Shown here: piece by piece, positions 7,332 through 14,740 of the stretch | Layout: every line of letters begins with the position of its first letter | How positions within the stretch are numbered: the first letter of the stretch is position 1 | From: JACCUZ01 sp038246575 | Lineage (GTDB): Bacteria > Actinomycetota > Actinomycetes > JACCUZ01 | Assembly (NCBI GenBank): GCA_038246575.1 | Contig: JBBRVU010000069.1 | Location: 1 to 18,903 of the forward strand | Reading direction: 5' to 3' | Length of the DNA stretch: 18,903 nt | Program-made: the position numbers and the translations under genes | Notes under the pieces: model-generated | Databases searched by the model: none | Told to the model about the DNA's origin: nothing | What the model saw: the letters and a program-made list of their open reading frames with translations, nothing else

Positions 7332-8707
7332 GGCAGCGCGCAGAGCACGGACCGGGCGTCCAACGTGGTCGGCAACGCGGCAGCCGCCTCGAGCACCGTG
7401 GCTGCCGTGGGAGTGCCGAGCAGCCGCTCGAGTTTTGCGCGCACGTCTGCCGCGCCGAACGGATGATGGTCGGCGTCCCCGACCGGGTTCGGCTGCTCCG
7501 CGGTGAGCCGCCGACCGTCGGTCAGCGTGATGGTGAGGCGGGTGGCCCGCTCGGCGGGCAGCCGCCGGTCGAGTTCGAGATCGTGGCGCACCTCCACGAG
7601 GCTTGCCAGGTCGAGCACCGCGGGGTCGCGTCGGCGATCGTCGTCGAAGGATTCGGGGCCGGCGACCCCGTCGAGCAGCGCGACCGCCACGACGTAGGGC
7701 AGCGAGAACATCGCGGCGAGCCGAGACTGCGTGGACAGCGGGGCGAGCGGCATGCCCAGGCGGTGCGTCTCCACGAGGACGTGTGCGACGTCGCCGGCGG
7801 TGAGTTGGTGGGCGTGTTGAAGCGACAGCGCGGCGTCCGCGGCCGGGTGGGTGTAGGAGCACGACGCGTGCCGTTTGAAGTAGCCGCCTGTGATGTCGAA
7901 GCGGGCGCCGAGCTCAAGCGTCAGCTCGGCCGGGTCGAGTCCGCCGACCACCCCGCCGAGCGTGTCGGCCGCCGTGCCGGCGGGCGTTGCCAGGCCGGCT
8001 GCGGCGAGCCGCGCGCCGATCAGCCCGCTGACGTTCGCCCCGGCGATCCACAGGTTGCGCACGAAGCTGCCGGCGAGCACGACGCCCCACGGCGTGACGT
8101 AGATCAAGCCGGTGGCGGCATCGATGGCCGCCGCGATCTCCGCCGCGGACAGGCCGCGGAGTCGCCCGACCGCGGCCGCGGCACCGGCTGTCCCCCAGTG
8201 CCCGTGCGTGTGAAGGTCGGGCCGGCGCCGGGTCGCTCGCCCGAACCGGGCGGCGACCTCGTAGCCGGCGACGACGGCGGTGAGCAGCTCGGCACCGGTC
8301 GTGGTGTTGTCGATGGTCTGCGCGGTCGCCAGCGCGGCGAACAGCAGGTGTGCCGCCGGGTGGCCTTGCGCGTGCTTGTTGCCCTCGTCGAGCTCGAGCG
8401 TGCATGCCGCGGTGCCGTTGAGCCAGGCAGCGTCGTCAGCGGAGGTGAGCCGCCCGGCGCCGATCACCGACGCCCGCCCCGGCGCCGGGTCCCAGGCGGC
8501 CAGCAGTGCTCGGCACTCCGTTGTGCGGGCACCGGCGATGGTCACCCCGAGCAGGTCGGCGACCACGAGCACCGCCTTGTCGCGAACCGCGTCCGGCAAC
8601 GCCTCCCATCGAAGCCGTGCGGTGAACGCCCCGAGATCGGCGAGCGCCGCGGCGGTGGCCGCTCGTGGATCGGCCGCGGCGGGGGCCACGGTGTCGGGCA
8701 GGGCCAT
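7328..8707 (-). CDS. MmgE/PrpD family protein, copy 2
   Basis: 459 aa, first gene of the two-gene leftward operon. It aligns by eye with copy 1 throughout: WLNGTAACTLELDEGNKHAQGHPAAH (about 95-120), HTHGHWGTAGAAAAVG, GGYFKRHASCSYTHPAADA, MFSLPYVVAVALL, and FGAADVRAKLERLLG. The canonical DDTH position reads EGNK (108-111), close to the EGHR of copy 1, so the pair probably arose by tandem duplication. ATG 8707 has GGAGG (8721-8717) 9 nt upstream and a good promoter at 8767-8739; in-frame extensions beyond 8707 cross that promoter and are not coding. Predicted hydro-lyase, isomerase or decarboxylase on a di/tricarboxylate-like substrate; exact reaction unknown. Confidence 0.88.
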   Translation of the reverse strand: MALPDTVAPAAADPRAATAAALADLGAFTARLRWEALPDAVRDKAVLVVADLLGVTIAGARTTECRALLAAWDPAPGRASVIGAGRLTSADDAAWLNGTAACTLELDEGNKHAQGHPAAHLLFAALATAQTIDNTTTGAELLTAVVAGYEVAARFGRATRRRPDLHTHGHWGTAGAAAAVGRLRGLSAAEIAAAIDAATGLIYVTPWGVVLAGSFVRNLWIAGANVSGLIGARLAAAGLATPAGTAADTLGGVVGGLDPAELTLELGARFDITGGYFKRHASCSYTHPAADAALSLQHAHQLTAGDVAHVLVETHRLGMPLAPLSTQSRLAAMFSLPYVVAVALLDGVAGPESFDDDRRRDPAVLDLASLVEVRHDLELDRRLPAERATRLTITLTDGRRLTAEQPNPVGDADHHPFGAADVRAKLERLLGTPTAATVLEAAAALPTTLDARSVLCALP

Positions 8708-8738
8708 CGGGCCGGTCCTCCGTTCGCACGTGCCGGCG

Positions 8739-8767
8739 AGCGTAAGCCGGGAGGGGGCCCGGCACAA
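8739..8767 (-). promoter_or_regulatory. Promoter of the MmgE/PrpD operon
   Basis: On the minus strand TTGTGC (8767-8762), a 17-nt spacer and TACGCT (8744-8739, TAnnnT) form a good sigma-70-type promoter. The inferred start near 8732 gives a short leader holding GGAGG before ATG 8707. Operator-like site C is centred about 59 nt upstream of that start, a position more typical of activation. Confidence 0.6.
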
Positions 8768-8781
8768 TCGTCGGAACCTTT

Positions 8782-8800
8782 CGTTCCTCTTGGCGGAACG
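8782..8800. promoter_or_regulatory. Candidate IclR operator, site C
   Basis: CGTTCC (8782-8787), 7-nt spacer, GGAACG (8795-8800): same perfect arms as site A. A further half-site GGAAC (8773-8777) lies beside it toward the prpD -35. IclR tetramers can contact adjacent half-sites, so the three may form one extended operator; this is inference. Confidence 0.6.
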
Positions 8801-8873
8801 TGGCGGGAGGGGGCCTCGCGGGGCTCGGCGGCGCACGGTTCGGTGGATCGGCGGAGCTTCGGCTGGGCCCTGT

Positions 8874-8901
8874 TTGGCAACGGGTCGCCGGTCGGTATGC
8901 T
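8874..8901 (+). promoter_or_regulatory. Promoter of the CoA-transferase operon
   Basis: TTGGCA (8874-8879), a 16-nt spacer and TATGCT (8896-8901, TAnnnT). The inferred start is near 8908. Operator-like site D begins only a few bases downstream, where a bound protein would block transcription. Confidence 0.6.
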
Positions 8902-8912
8902 GCCAGCTCATC

Positions 8913-8931
8913 CTTTCCGTCAAGCGGAACG
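8913..8931. promoter_or_regulatory. Candidate IclR operator, site D
   Basis: CTTTCC (8913-8918), 7-nt spacer, GGAACG (8926-8931): one mismatch from sites A and C. It sits between the predicted transcription start and the CoA-transferase ATG, a repressor-like position similar to site A in the livK leader. Confidence 0.6.
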
Positions 8932-8938
8932 CCTACCG

Positions 8939-10147
8939 ATGGCGGGTGAACTGGGAATGATGCCGCTCGAGGGACTCCGCGTCGTCGATGCGTCGACGAT
9001 TCTGGCGGGGCCGTTGTGCTGCCAGATCCTCGGCGACTTCGGTGCCGACGTGATCAAAGTCGAGCATCCGCGGGCCGGCGACAGCATGCGCGGCCACGGC
9101 CATCAGAAGGCCGGTGTGTCGCTGTGGTGGAAGGAGCTCAGCCGCAACAAGCGCGGGATCGGCCTCGACCTGGGCGCGCCCGAGGGAGCGGAGGTGTTCC
9201 TGCGGCTGGCCGCCACGACCGACGTGGTGGTGGAGAACTTCCGCCCCGGGACCCTTGAACGGTGGGGGCTCGACTTGCAGCGGCTGCACGAGGTGAACCC
9301 CGGGCTGGTGCTGGTCCGGCTGACCGGCTGGGGGCAGTCGGGTCCGTACGCGCGACGGCCGGGCTTCGGCACCCTGGCCGAAGCCATGAGCGGCTTCGCA
9401 CATCTGACGGGTGATCCAACCGGTCCACCGACCCTGCCGGCGTTCGGCCTCGCCGACAGCATCTGCGGGATTGCCGCCTCGGCGGCGGCCATGGTTGCGC
9501 TGTTCCATCGCGCCCGGCACGGCGGTGAAGGTCAGATGGTCGACCTGTCCATCCTCGAACCGATCATGACGGCGGTCGGGCCAGGCCCGACCGTGTACGA
9601 CCAGCTCGGCCTGGTCGAGCAACGTCACGGCAACCGCTCCACGAACAACGCGCCGCGCAACACCTACCGCACCCGGGACGGGTCGTGGGTGGCGGTTTCC
9701 ACGAGCGCCCAGGCGATCGCCGAGCGGGTCCTGCGACTGGTCGGGCACCCCGCGGTGGTCGACGAGCCGTGGTTCGGTTCCGGCCGGGGCCGCGCCGAGC
9801 ACGTCGACCTGCTCGACAGCCTCGTCGGCGACTGGATCTCGGCGCGTGATCGCGATGAGGTCCTCGAGGAGTTCGAGGCGGCCGGGGCCGCCATCGCGCC
9901 GGTCTATGACGCCAGGGACGTCGTCGAGGACCCGCACGTTCGGGCCACGGACATGCTGACCAGGGTCCAGGACGACGAGTTGGGTCAGGTGCTCATGCAC
10001 AACGTGATGTGGCGGATGTCGCAGACGCCGGGTCGGATCCGGTTCACTGGGCGCGCGCTCGGCGCCGACACCGACGCGGTGCTGGGCGAGCTCGGCTACG
10101 CCGAGGCCGACATCACCCGGCTGCGCGGGCTCGGGGTGATCGCGTGA
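8939..10147 (+). CDS. Class III (CaiB/BaiF family) CoA-transferase
   Basis: 402 aa, the usual length of this family, which moves CoA between carboxylates (formyl-CoA:oxalate, carnitine, itaconate and mesaconate CoA-transferases). Visible landmarks: PLEGLRVVDASTILAGP (9-25), LGDFGADVIKVEHP (31-44), LSRNKRGIGLDL (67-78), VVVENFRPGTLERWG (96-110), and the region around D173 (GLADSICG), expected to be the catalytic aspartate that forms the aspartyl-CoA anhydride. It is first in a four-gene operon and overlaps the next gene as GTGA. ATG 8939 was chosen because upstream ATG 8898 lies inside the promoter; ATG 8957 is a possible shorter start. Its place beside hydrolases and a CitE-type lyase suggests it activates a pathway acid. 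Acid partner unknown. Confidence 0.93.
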   Translation: MAGELGMMPLEGLRVVDASTILAGPLCCQILGDFGADVIKVEHPRAGDSMRGHGHQKAGVSLWWKELSRNKRGIGLDLGAPEGAEVFLRLAATTDVVVENFRPGTLERWGLDLQRLHEVNPGLVLVRLTGWGQSGPYARRPGFGTLAEAMSGFAHLTGDPTGPPTLPAFGLADSICGIAASAAAMVALFHRARHGGEGQMVDLSILEPIMTAVGPGPTVYDQLGLVEQRHGNRSTNNAPRNTYRTRDGSWVAVSTSAQAIAERVLRLVGHPAVVDEPWFGSGRGRAEHVDLLDSLVGDWISARDRDEVLEEFEAAGAAIAPVYDARDVVEDPHVRATDMLTRVQDDELGQVLMHNVMWRMSQTPGRIRFTGRALGADTDAVLGELGYAEADITRLRGLGVIA

Positions 10148-10962
10148 GTGACCGCCTCCTGGATCTCGTGCGGCGCGGCGTACGGATCTACGATCTTGGC
10201 CGACCGCTCTTCGTCGGGATGCCCCAGTCGCCCAACCATCCTCAGTTCTGGCACACCCTGCCGCGACGACACGGGGACATGGTGCGCCCGGACGGCGGAT
10301 CGGCCGCCAACGATCTGATCGTCACCGGAACCCACGTCGGCACCCACATCGACGCGCTCGCGCACGTGTCGCAGGACGGCCGGCTGCACGGAGGTGCTGA
10401 CGCCGGCGAGTCCGGACGCGGGGGCCGGTTCATGGAGCATGGTGCGCACACGATCGCGCCGATGATGCGGCGCGGAGTGTTGCTCGACGTGCCCCGCGCG
10501 CTCGGCCTGCAGGAGCACGAGCCGGCGTACGAGATCACCCCGGACGACCTCGAGACCACCGTCTCACGGCAGGGCGTCGACGTCGGCACCGGCGACGTCG
10601 TACTGATCCGCAGCGGCTGGGGTCGCCGGTTCGACGCGGGCACGGAGGCCTACACGGGCAAGGCGAGCGGTGTGCCCGGGGTGGGTGAGGCGGGTGCCCG
10701 CTGGCTCAGCACCCGCGGCGTGCACGCCGCCGGGGCCGACACCATCGCCTTCGAACGACTGGCTCCAGGCAGCGGGCACGCGGTGCTGCCGGCCCACCGG
10801 GTACTGCTGGTCGAGTCCGGCGTCTACATCCTCGAGGCCCTCGCGCTCGAGGAGATCGCCGACGCTGCCGTGCACGAGTTCACCTTCGTGCTGGCCCCGC
10901 TGAACATCCTCGGCGCGACCGGCTCGCCGGTGCGGCCACTCGCGGTCGTGCCCGGTGCCTGA
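10144..10962 (+). CDS. Cyclase family protein (kynurenine formamidase/isatin hydrolase-like metal hydrolase)
   Basis: 272 aa. The defining metal-binding motif of the cyclase (PF04199-type) family, HVGTHIDALAH, is at 64-74; the N-terminus YDLGRPLFVGMPQSP is also typical. Characterised relatives (kynurenine formamidase, isatin hydrolase) hydrolyse amide bonds next to aromatic or carbonyl groups with Mn or Zn. A C-terminal segment after GVPGVGEAGARWL (near 178-190) and AADTIAFERL (near 198-208) matches larger family members. The start is GTG 10144, overlapping the CoA-transferase stop, and the end overlaps the next gene by 8 nt. With the downstream amidohydrolase it gives the operon two hydrolytic, possibly ring-opening, activities. 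Substrate unknown. Confidence 0.88.
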   Translation: MSDRLLDLVRRGVRIYDLGRPLFVGMPQSPNHPQFWHTLPRRHGDMVRPDGGSAANDLIVTGTHVGTHIDALAHVSQDGRLHGGADAGESGRGGRFMEHGAHTIAPMMRRGVLLDVPRALGLQEHEPAYEITPDDLETTVSRQGVDVGTGDVVLIRSGWGRRFDAGTEAYTGKASGVPGVGEAGARWLSTRGVHAAGADTIAFERLAPGSGHAVLPAHRVLLVESGVYILEALALEEIADAAVHEFTFVLAPLNILGATGSPVRPLAVVPGA

Positions 10963-12367
10963 GCCAACCCTCGCCGAACGCCTGGCTGCCTTCGCCACCG
11001 ACGCGACATTCGAGCGGCTCCCCGACGACGTGATCGACAGCGTGCGCAAACGGGTCCTCGACGTGTTGGGCATCGCCGTCGCGGCCAGCACCCTGGACAC
11101 CAGCCGGGCGGCCCGCGACTTCGCCACGGAGCAAGGAGGGCGCGCACAAGCATCGGCGATCGGCGTCGGCGAACCGCTCCCAGCCCCGCTGGCGGCCTTC
11201 GTCAACGGAGTGCTGGCCCACTCACTGGACTACGACGACACCCATCTCCCCTCGGTGCTTCATCCCAGCGCGTCGATCGTGCCCACCGCGCTGGCCGCCG
11301 GGCAGGCGGCCGGCGCCGACGGCCGGGCGTTGATCGCGGCGATCGCAACCGGGCTGGAAGTCTGCGTCCGAGTCGGGATGGCCGGATACGACGACAAGAC
11401 CGGGAACTCGATCTACTTCGAGCACGGGCAACACGCCACATCAATCTGCGGTGCCCTCGGCGGGGCCGTCTCGGCCGGTCTGCTGATGGGGCTCGGAACC
11501 GAAGGCATCGCCCACGCGGTTGGAATTGCCGCCTCCATGGCGTCCGGGATCATCGAGGCCAACCGGACCGGCGGCACCGTGAAGCGCATGCACTGCGGGT
11601 GGGCCGCGCACTCGGCGGTCTCCGCGGCGCTGCTCGCCAGGCACGGGTTCACCGGGCCGCCCACCGTGCTCGAGGGCCGCTTCGGATTCTTCCAAGCCTG
11701 GCTGCACGGGCGCTACGAACCCTCCGCCGTGGTCAACGGGCTGGGCACCATCTGGGCGGTGCCCGGCATCTTCTTCAAGCCCTACCCGGCGAACCACTTC
11801 ACCCACGCCGCCATCGACGCGGCCAGCATGCTGCGCTCGCAGGGAGTCACGCCAGCCGACGTCGTCGCCGCCACGCTGGGAGTGGCGGCGCCCACCGTGC
11901 GCACGATTGGTGAGCCGATCGACCTCAAGCGCGCCCCGGCCACCGGCTACATGGCCCAGTTCAGCGGCCCCTACGCCGTGGCCGCCGGACTGCTGGGAGG
12001 CGGCGGCCTCGGTGTCGGCCTCGACGACTACACCGACGCGCTCGCACGAGATCCGCGAAGGCGTGCACTGATGGCGAAGGTGGACGTGGTCGCCGACGAA
12101 CGATGCACCGAGATCTTCCCGCACCAGTTCCCGGCGGTGCTCCACATCCGTACGACCGACGGGCGGGAACTGGCCGCCGAAGTGCTCGCCAACCGCGGCG
12201 GACCGCAGTGGCCGCTGTCCTACGACGAACTAGCCACGAAGTTCCGCGACAACGCCGACCGGCTGCTTCCCGCTGCCACAGTCGGCGAGCTCCAACACCG
12301 CATCGCCAGCCTCGAGGAGACCGGCGATGTCGGCTCGCTGCTCGCCCGGCTCACTCGCTTTGGCTGA
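10955..12367 (+). CDS. MmgE/PrpD family protein, copy 3 (canonical DDTH type)
   Basis: 470 aa. Unlike the two leftward copies this one keeps the canonical pattern: FVNGVLAHSLDYDDTH (82-97, with DDTH at 94-97) followed by VLHPSASIVPTALA (HP at 103-104), then HGQHATSICGALGGAVSAG, VKRMHCGWAAHSAVSAALLA, and KPYPANHFTHAAIDAA. In the cis-aconitate decarboxylase/PrpD fold the Asp-Thr and His positions of these segments line the active site, so catalysis is plausible. The start is GTG 10955, overlapping the cyclase gene by 8 nt; the in-operon position suggests it acts on the same pathway. Dehydratase, isomerase and decarboxylase are all possible. Confidence 0.9.
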   Translation: MPEPTLAERLAAFATDATFERLPDDVIDSVRKRVLDVLGIAVAASTLDTSRAARDFATEQGGRAQASAIGVGEPLPAPLAAFVNGVLAHSLDYDDTHLPSVLHPSASIVPTALAAGQAAGADGRALIAAIATGLEVCVRVGMAGYDDKTGNSIYFEHGQHATSICGALGGAVSAGLLMGLGTEGIAHAVGIAASMASGIIEANRTGGTVKRMHCGWAAHSAVSAALLARHGFTGPPTVLEGRFGFFQAWLHGRYEPSAVVNGLGTIWAVPGIFFKPYPANHFTHAAIDAASMLRSQGVTPADVVAATLGVAAPTVRTIGEPIDLKRAPATGYMAQFSGPYAVAAGLLGGGGLGVGLDDYTDALARDPRRRALMAKVDVVADERCTEIFPHQFPAVLHIRTTDGRELAAEVLANRGGPQWPLSYDELATKFRDNADRLLPAATVGELQHRIASLEETGDVGSLLARLTRFG

Positions 12368-12395
12368 CGCGAGTGAGTCCGACCAAGGAGGACCC

Positions 12396-13865
12396 ATGCC
12401 GACCCTGGACCTGCTCGTCAAGAACGCCCGCGTCATCCGACCGGAGGACCGCGAGGTCGCCAGTCTCGACATCGGCGTCGCCGACGGTCGTTTCACGCGG
12501 CTCGCCGCCGACATCCCAGCCGCGGATGCGGCGCGGGTCGTGGACGCCGCCGCCCGGCTGGTCTTCCCCGGAGTGATCGACGCCCACCAGCACTGGGGCA
12601 TCTACAACCCGCTGCCCGAGGACACCCGTAGCGAGAGCCGCGCCGCAGCCCAGGGCGGGGTCACCACCGGCATCACCTACATCCGCACCGGGCAGTACTA
12701 CCTGAACCAGGGCGGGCCCTACGAGCAGTTCTTCCCGAAGGTGCTCGAGGCCGCCGCCGGCAATGCCTACGTCGACTACGGGTTCCACTTGGCGCCGATG
12801 GTGGCCCAGCACATCGACGAGATCCCGATGCTCATCGAGAAGTTCGGCGTCCCGTCGTTCAAGATCTTCATGTTCTACGGCGGGTTCGGCCTGCACGGGG
12901 CCTCCTCGCACCAGCGGGAGTTCCTCATGACCCCGGAGGACGAGACCTACGACATCGCGCACTTCGAGTTCATCATGCGGGGCATCCAGGCCGCACGCGA
13001 ACAGATGCCCGGCATCGCTGACGACATCTCCCTCGGGCTGCACTGTGAGACCGCCGAGATCATGCGGGCCTACACCAGTATGGTGCAGAAGGAAGGCCGC
13101 CTGGCCGGCCTGGAGGCCTACTCCGCCGCCCGCCCCCCGCACTCGGAAGGGCTGGCCATCACGATCGCGTCCTACCTGGCCCACGCGACCGGGCTGCCGA
13201 ACATCAACCTGCTGCACCTGTCGTCCGCGGCGGCGCTGGAGGCGGCGCTGCTGATGGCCTCGACGTTCCCGCACATCAACTTCCGGCGCGAGGTGACCAT
13301 CGGGCACCTGCTGGCCGACTACCACACCGCCAGCGGCCTGGGCGGCAAGGTCAACCCGCCGCTTCGGTCACCTGAGGACGTGGAGCGGCTCTGGGAGCAC
13401 GTGGTCGCCGGCGACGTCGACTGGATCATCACCGACCACGCCTGCTGCCGCGACGAGCTGAAGTTCGGCAAGCCACGCGACGACGTGTTCCTGGCCAAGT
13501 CCGGCTTCGGCGGCGCGGAGTACCTCCTGCCAGGCGTGATCACCGAGGGGCGCAAGCGCGGTCTGAGCTACCAACGGATCGCGCAGCTCACCGCGTGGAA
13601 CGCGGCACAGCGCTTCGGCCTGCACACGAAGGGCACCATCGCAGCGGGCTACGACGCGGATTTCTGCATCGTCGATCCCGACCAGACCTGGGTGGTGCGC
13701 GCGGCCGAGTCGGAGTCGTCGCAGGAGTACACGCCGTTCGAAGGGTTCGAGCTGACCGCGCGAGTCACCGACACGTTCATCCGCGGGCAGCAGGTGCTCG
13801 AGAATGGCTCGGTCGTCGGCGAGCCGCGCGGCCGGTATCTGCACCGCCCGGTTCAGCGTGCCTGA
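12396..13865 (+). CDS. Hydantoinase/dihydropyrimidinase-like amidohydrolase
   Basis: 489-aa binuclear metal amidohydrolase (TIM barrel). Metal ligands are visible in order: D62-A-H64-Q-H66, K156 in PSFKIFMFYGG (the lysine carboxylated in hydantoinases), H216 in LGLHCETAE, H274 in LLHLSSAAA, and D347 in ITDHACC. N- and C-terminal segments (LLVKNARVIRPED, GYDADFCIVDP) form the usual beta-sandwich. Relatives open cyclic amides: hydantoins, dihydropyrimidines, dihydroorotate, allantoin and some cyclic imides. AAGGAGG (12385-12391) sits just before ATG 12396. HQHW replaces the more usual HTH- type sequence, and YGGFGLHGAS after K156 is a loop I do not recognise from well-known hydantoinases. Last gene of the operon; it overlaps the opposing lyase gene by 13 nt. 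Confidence 0.9.
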   Translation: MPTLDLLVKNARVIRPEDREVASLDIGVADGRFTRLAADIPAADAARVVDAAARLVFPGVIDAHQHWGIYNPLPEDTRSESRAAAQGGVTTGITYIRTGQYYLNQGGPYEQFFPKVLEAAAGNAYVDYGFHLAPMVAQHIDEIPMLIEKFGVPSFKIFMFYGGFGLHGASSHQREFLMTPEDETYDIAHFEFIMRGIQAAREQMPGIADDISLGLHCETAEIMRAYTSMVQKEGRLAGLEAYSAARPPHSEGLAITIASYLAHATGLPNINLLHLSSAAALEAALLMASTFPHINFRREVTIGHLLADYHTASGLGGKVNPPLRSPEDVERLWEHVVAGDVDWIITDHACCRDELKFGKPRDDVFLAKSGFGGAEYLLPGVITEGRKRGLSYQRIAQLTAWNAAQRFGLHTKGTIAAGYDADFCIVDPDQTWVVRAAESESSQEYTPFEGFELTARVTDTFIRGQQVLENGSVVGEPRGRYLHRPVQRA

Positions 13866-14740
13866 TCCGGTCCGGACGGGTCGGCTCTGGCGAGCACCTC
13901 CCGCGCCGAGCGCACTACCGCGACGTCCACCATGCGTCCATCCTCGTCGGTGAGCACACCGGCACCGGACCGCACGGCATCGTCGTACGCCGCGACCAGT
14001 CGGCGGGCCTTCGCCACCTCCTCCGCCGTCGGTGAGAACACGTCATTGATAACGGCCAACTGCGCCGGATGGATCGCCGTGCGGGCGCGGAAACCGAGCC
14101 GCAGCAGCGCCTCGGTCGAACGGCGCAGCGCAGCCTGGTCGCGGAAGTCGGTAGCCGTCGGGCCGACCGGGGCGGCGATGCCCGCAGCCGCCGACACCAG
14201 CACGAGTTGCAGGCGAAGCGGGCTCAGCTCCTCGCGGGCCGCGGTCGGCCGCAGCCGCAGCTCGGCCGCAAGGTCAGCCTCGCCGAGGCCGAGGTGCCAC
14301 ACCCGTGGAGCGCGGGCCAAATCGGCGGCGGACAGCAGACCCGCCGCCGTCTCGATCAAGGCGAAGACACCGACCGCCCCCGGTTCGAGGTCAAGGAGGT
14401 GCTCCCTGCCGGTGATGAGACTGTCCACCTCGGCCAGCAACGCCGGCTCGGCCTTCGGCACGACAACCCCCATCACCTCGGAGGTCACGGCTACATCGAT
14501 GTCAACCTCGGGCGTGGTGCTGTTGATCCGCACCCACAACTCGCAGCCCGGTCGCTGCTGGCTGGACAGCCACTGGTCGATGTTTGCGCGAGCCACCTCT
14601 TTCCTGTCGACCGGCACCGCATCCTCGAGGTCGAGAATCAGCGCATCCGCTCCACGGCCCGTCGCACCCGCAAGGCGATCCGCGCGGTCCGCAGGCACAT
14701 AGAGATAGCTGCGAGCCGTGCGCCGTCCCGCGGCACTCAT
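13853..14740 (-). CDS. HpcH/HpaI aldolase / citrate lyase beta-subunit (CitE-like) family lyase
   Basis: 295 aa. The N-terminus RSYLYVPADRADRL and DALILDLEDAVP (32-43) are signatures of CitE-like enzymes; R71 (LWVRIN), E130 (ALIETAAGL) and D156 (LGLGEADLAAEL) match the expected substrate- and Mg-binding positions. Relatives cleave malyl-CoA, methylmalyl-CoA or citramalyl-CoA into acetyl-CoA or propionyl-CoA plus glyoxylate or pyruvate. ATG 14740 is chosen by family start; a TAnnnT box (TACGAT, 14752-14747) lies 6 nt upstream, which would suit leaderless transcription, and there is no clear ribosome site. The C-terminus is shortened compared with bacterial citrate lyase but normal for stand-alone CitE-like proteins. 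With the CoA-transferase it would form an activation-then-cleavage pair. CoA substrate unknown. Confidence 0.9.
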   Translation of the reverse strand: MSAAGRRTARSYLYVPADRADRLAGATGRGADALILDLEDAVPVDRKEVARANIDQWLSSQQRPGCELWVRINSTTPEVDIDVAVTSEVMGVVVPKAEPALLAEVDSLITGREHLLDLEPGAVGVFALIETAAGLLSAADLARAPRVWHLGLGEADLAAELRLRPTAAREELSPLRLQLVLVSAAAGIAAPVGPTATDFRDQAALRRSTEALLRLGFRARTAIHPAQLAVINDVFSPTAEEVAKARRLVAAYDDAVRSGAGVLTDEDGRMVDVAVVRSAREVLARADPSGPDQAR

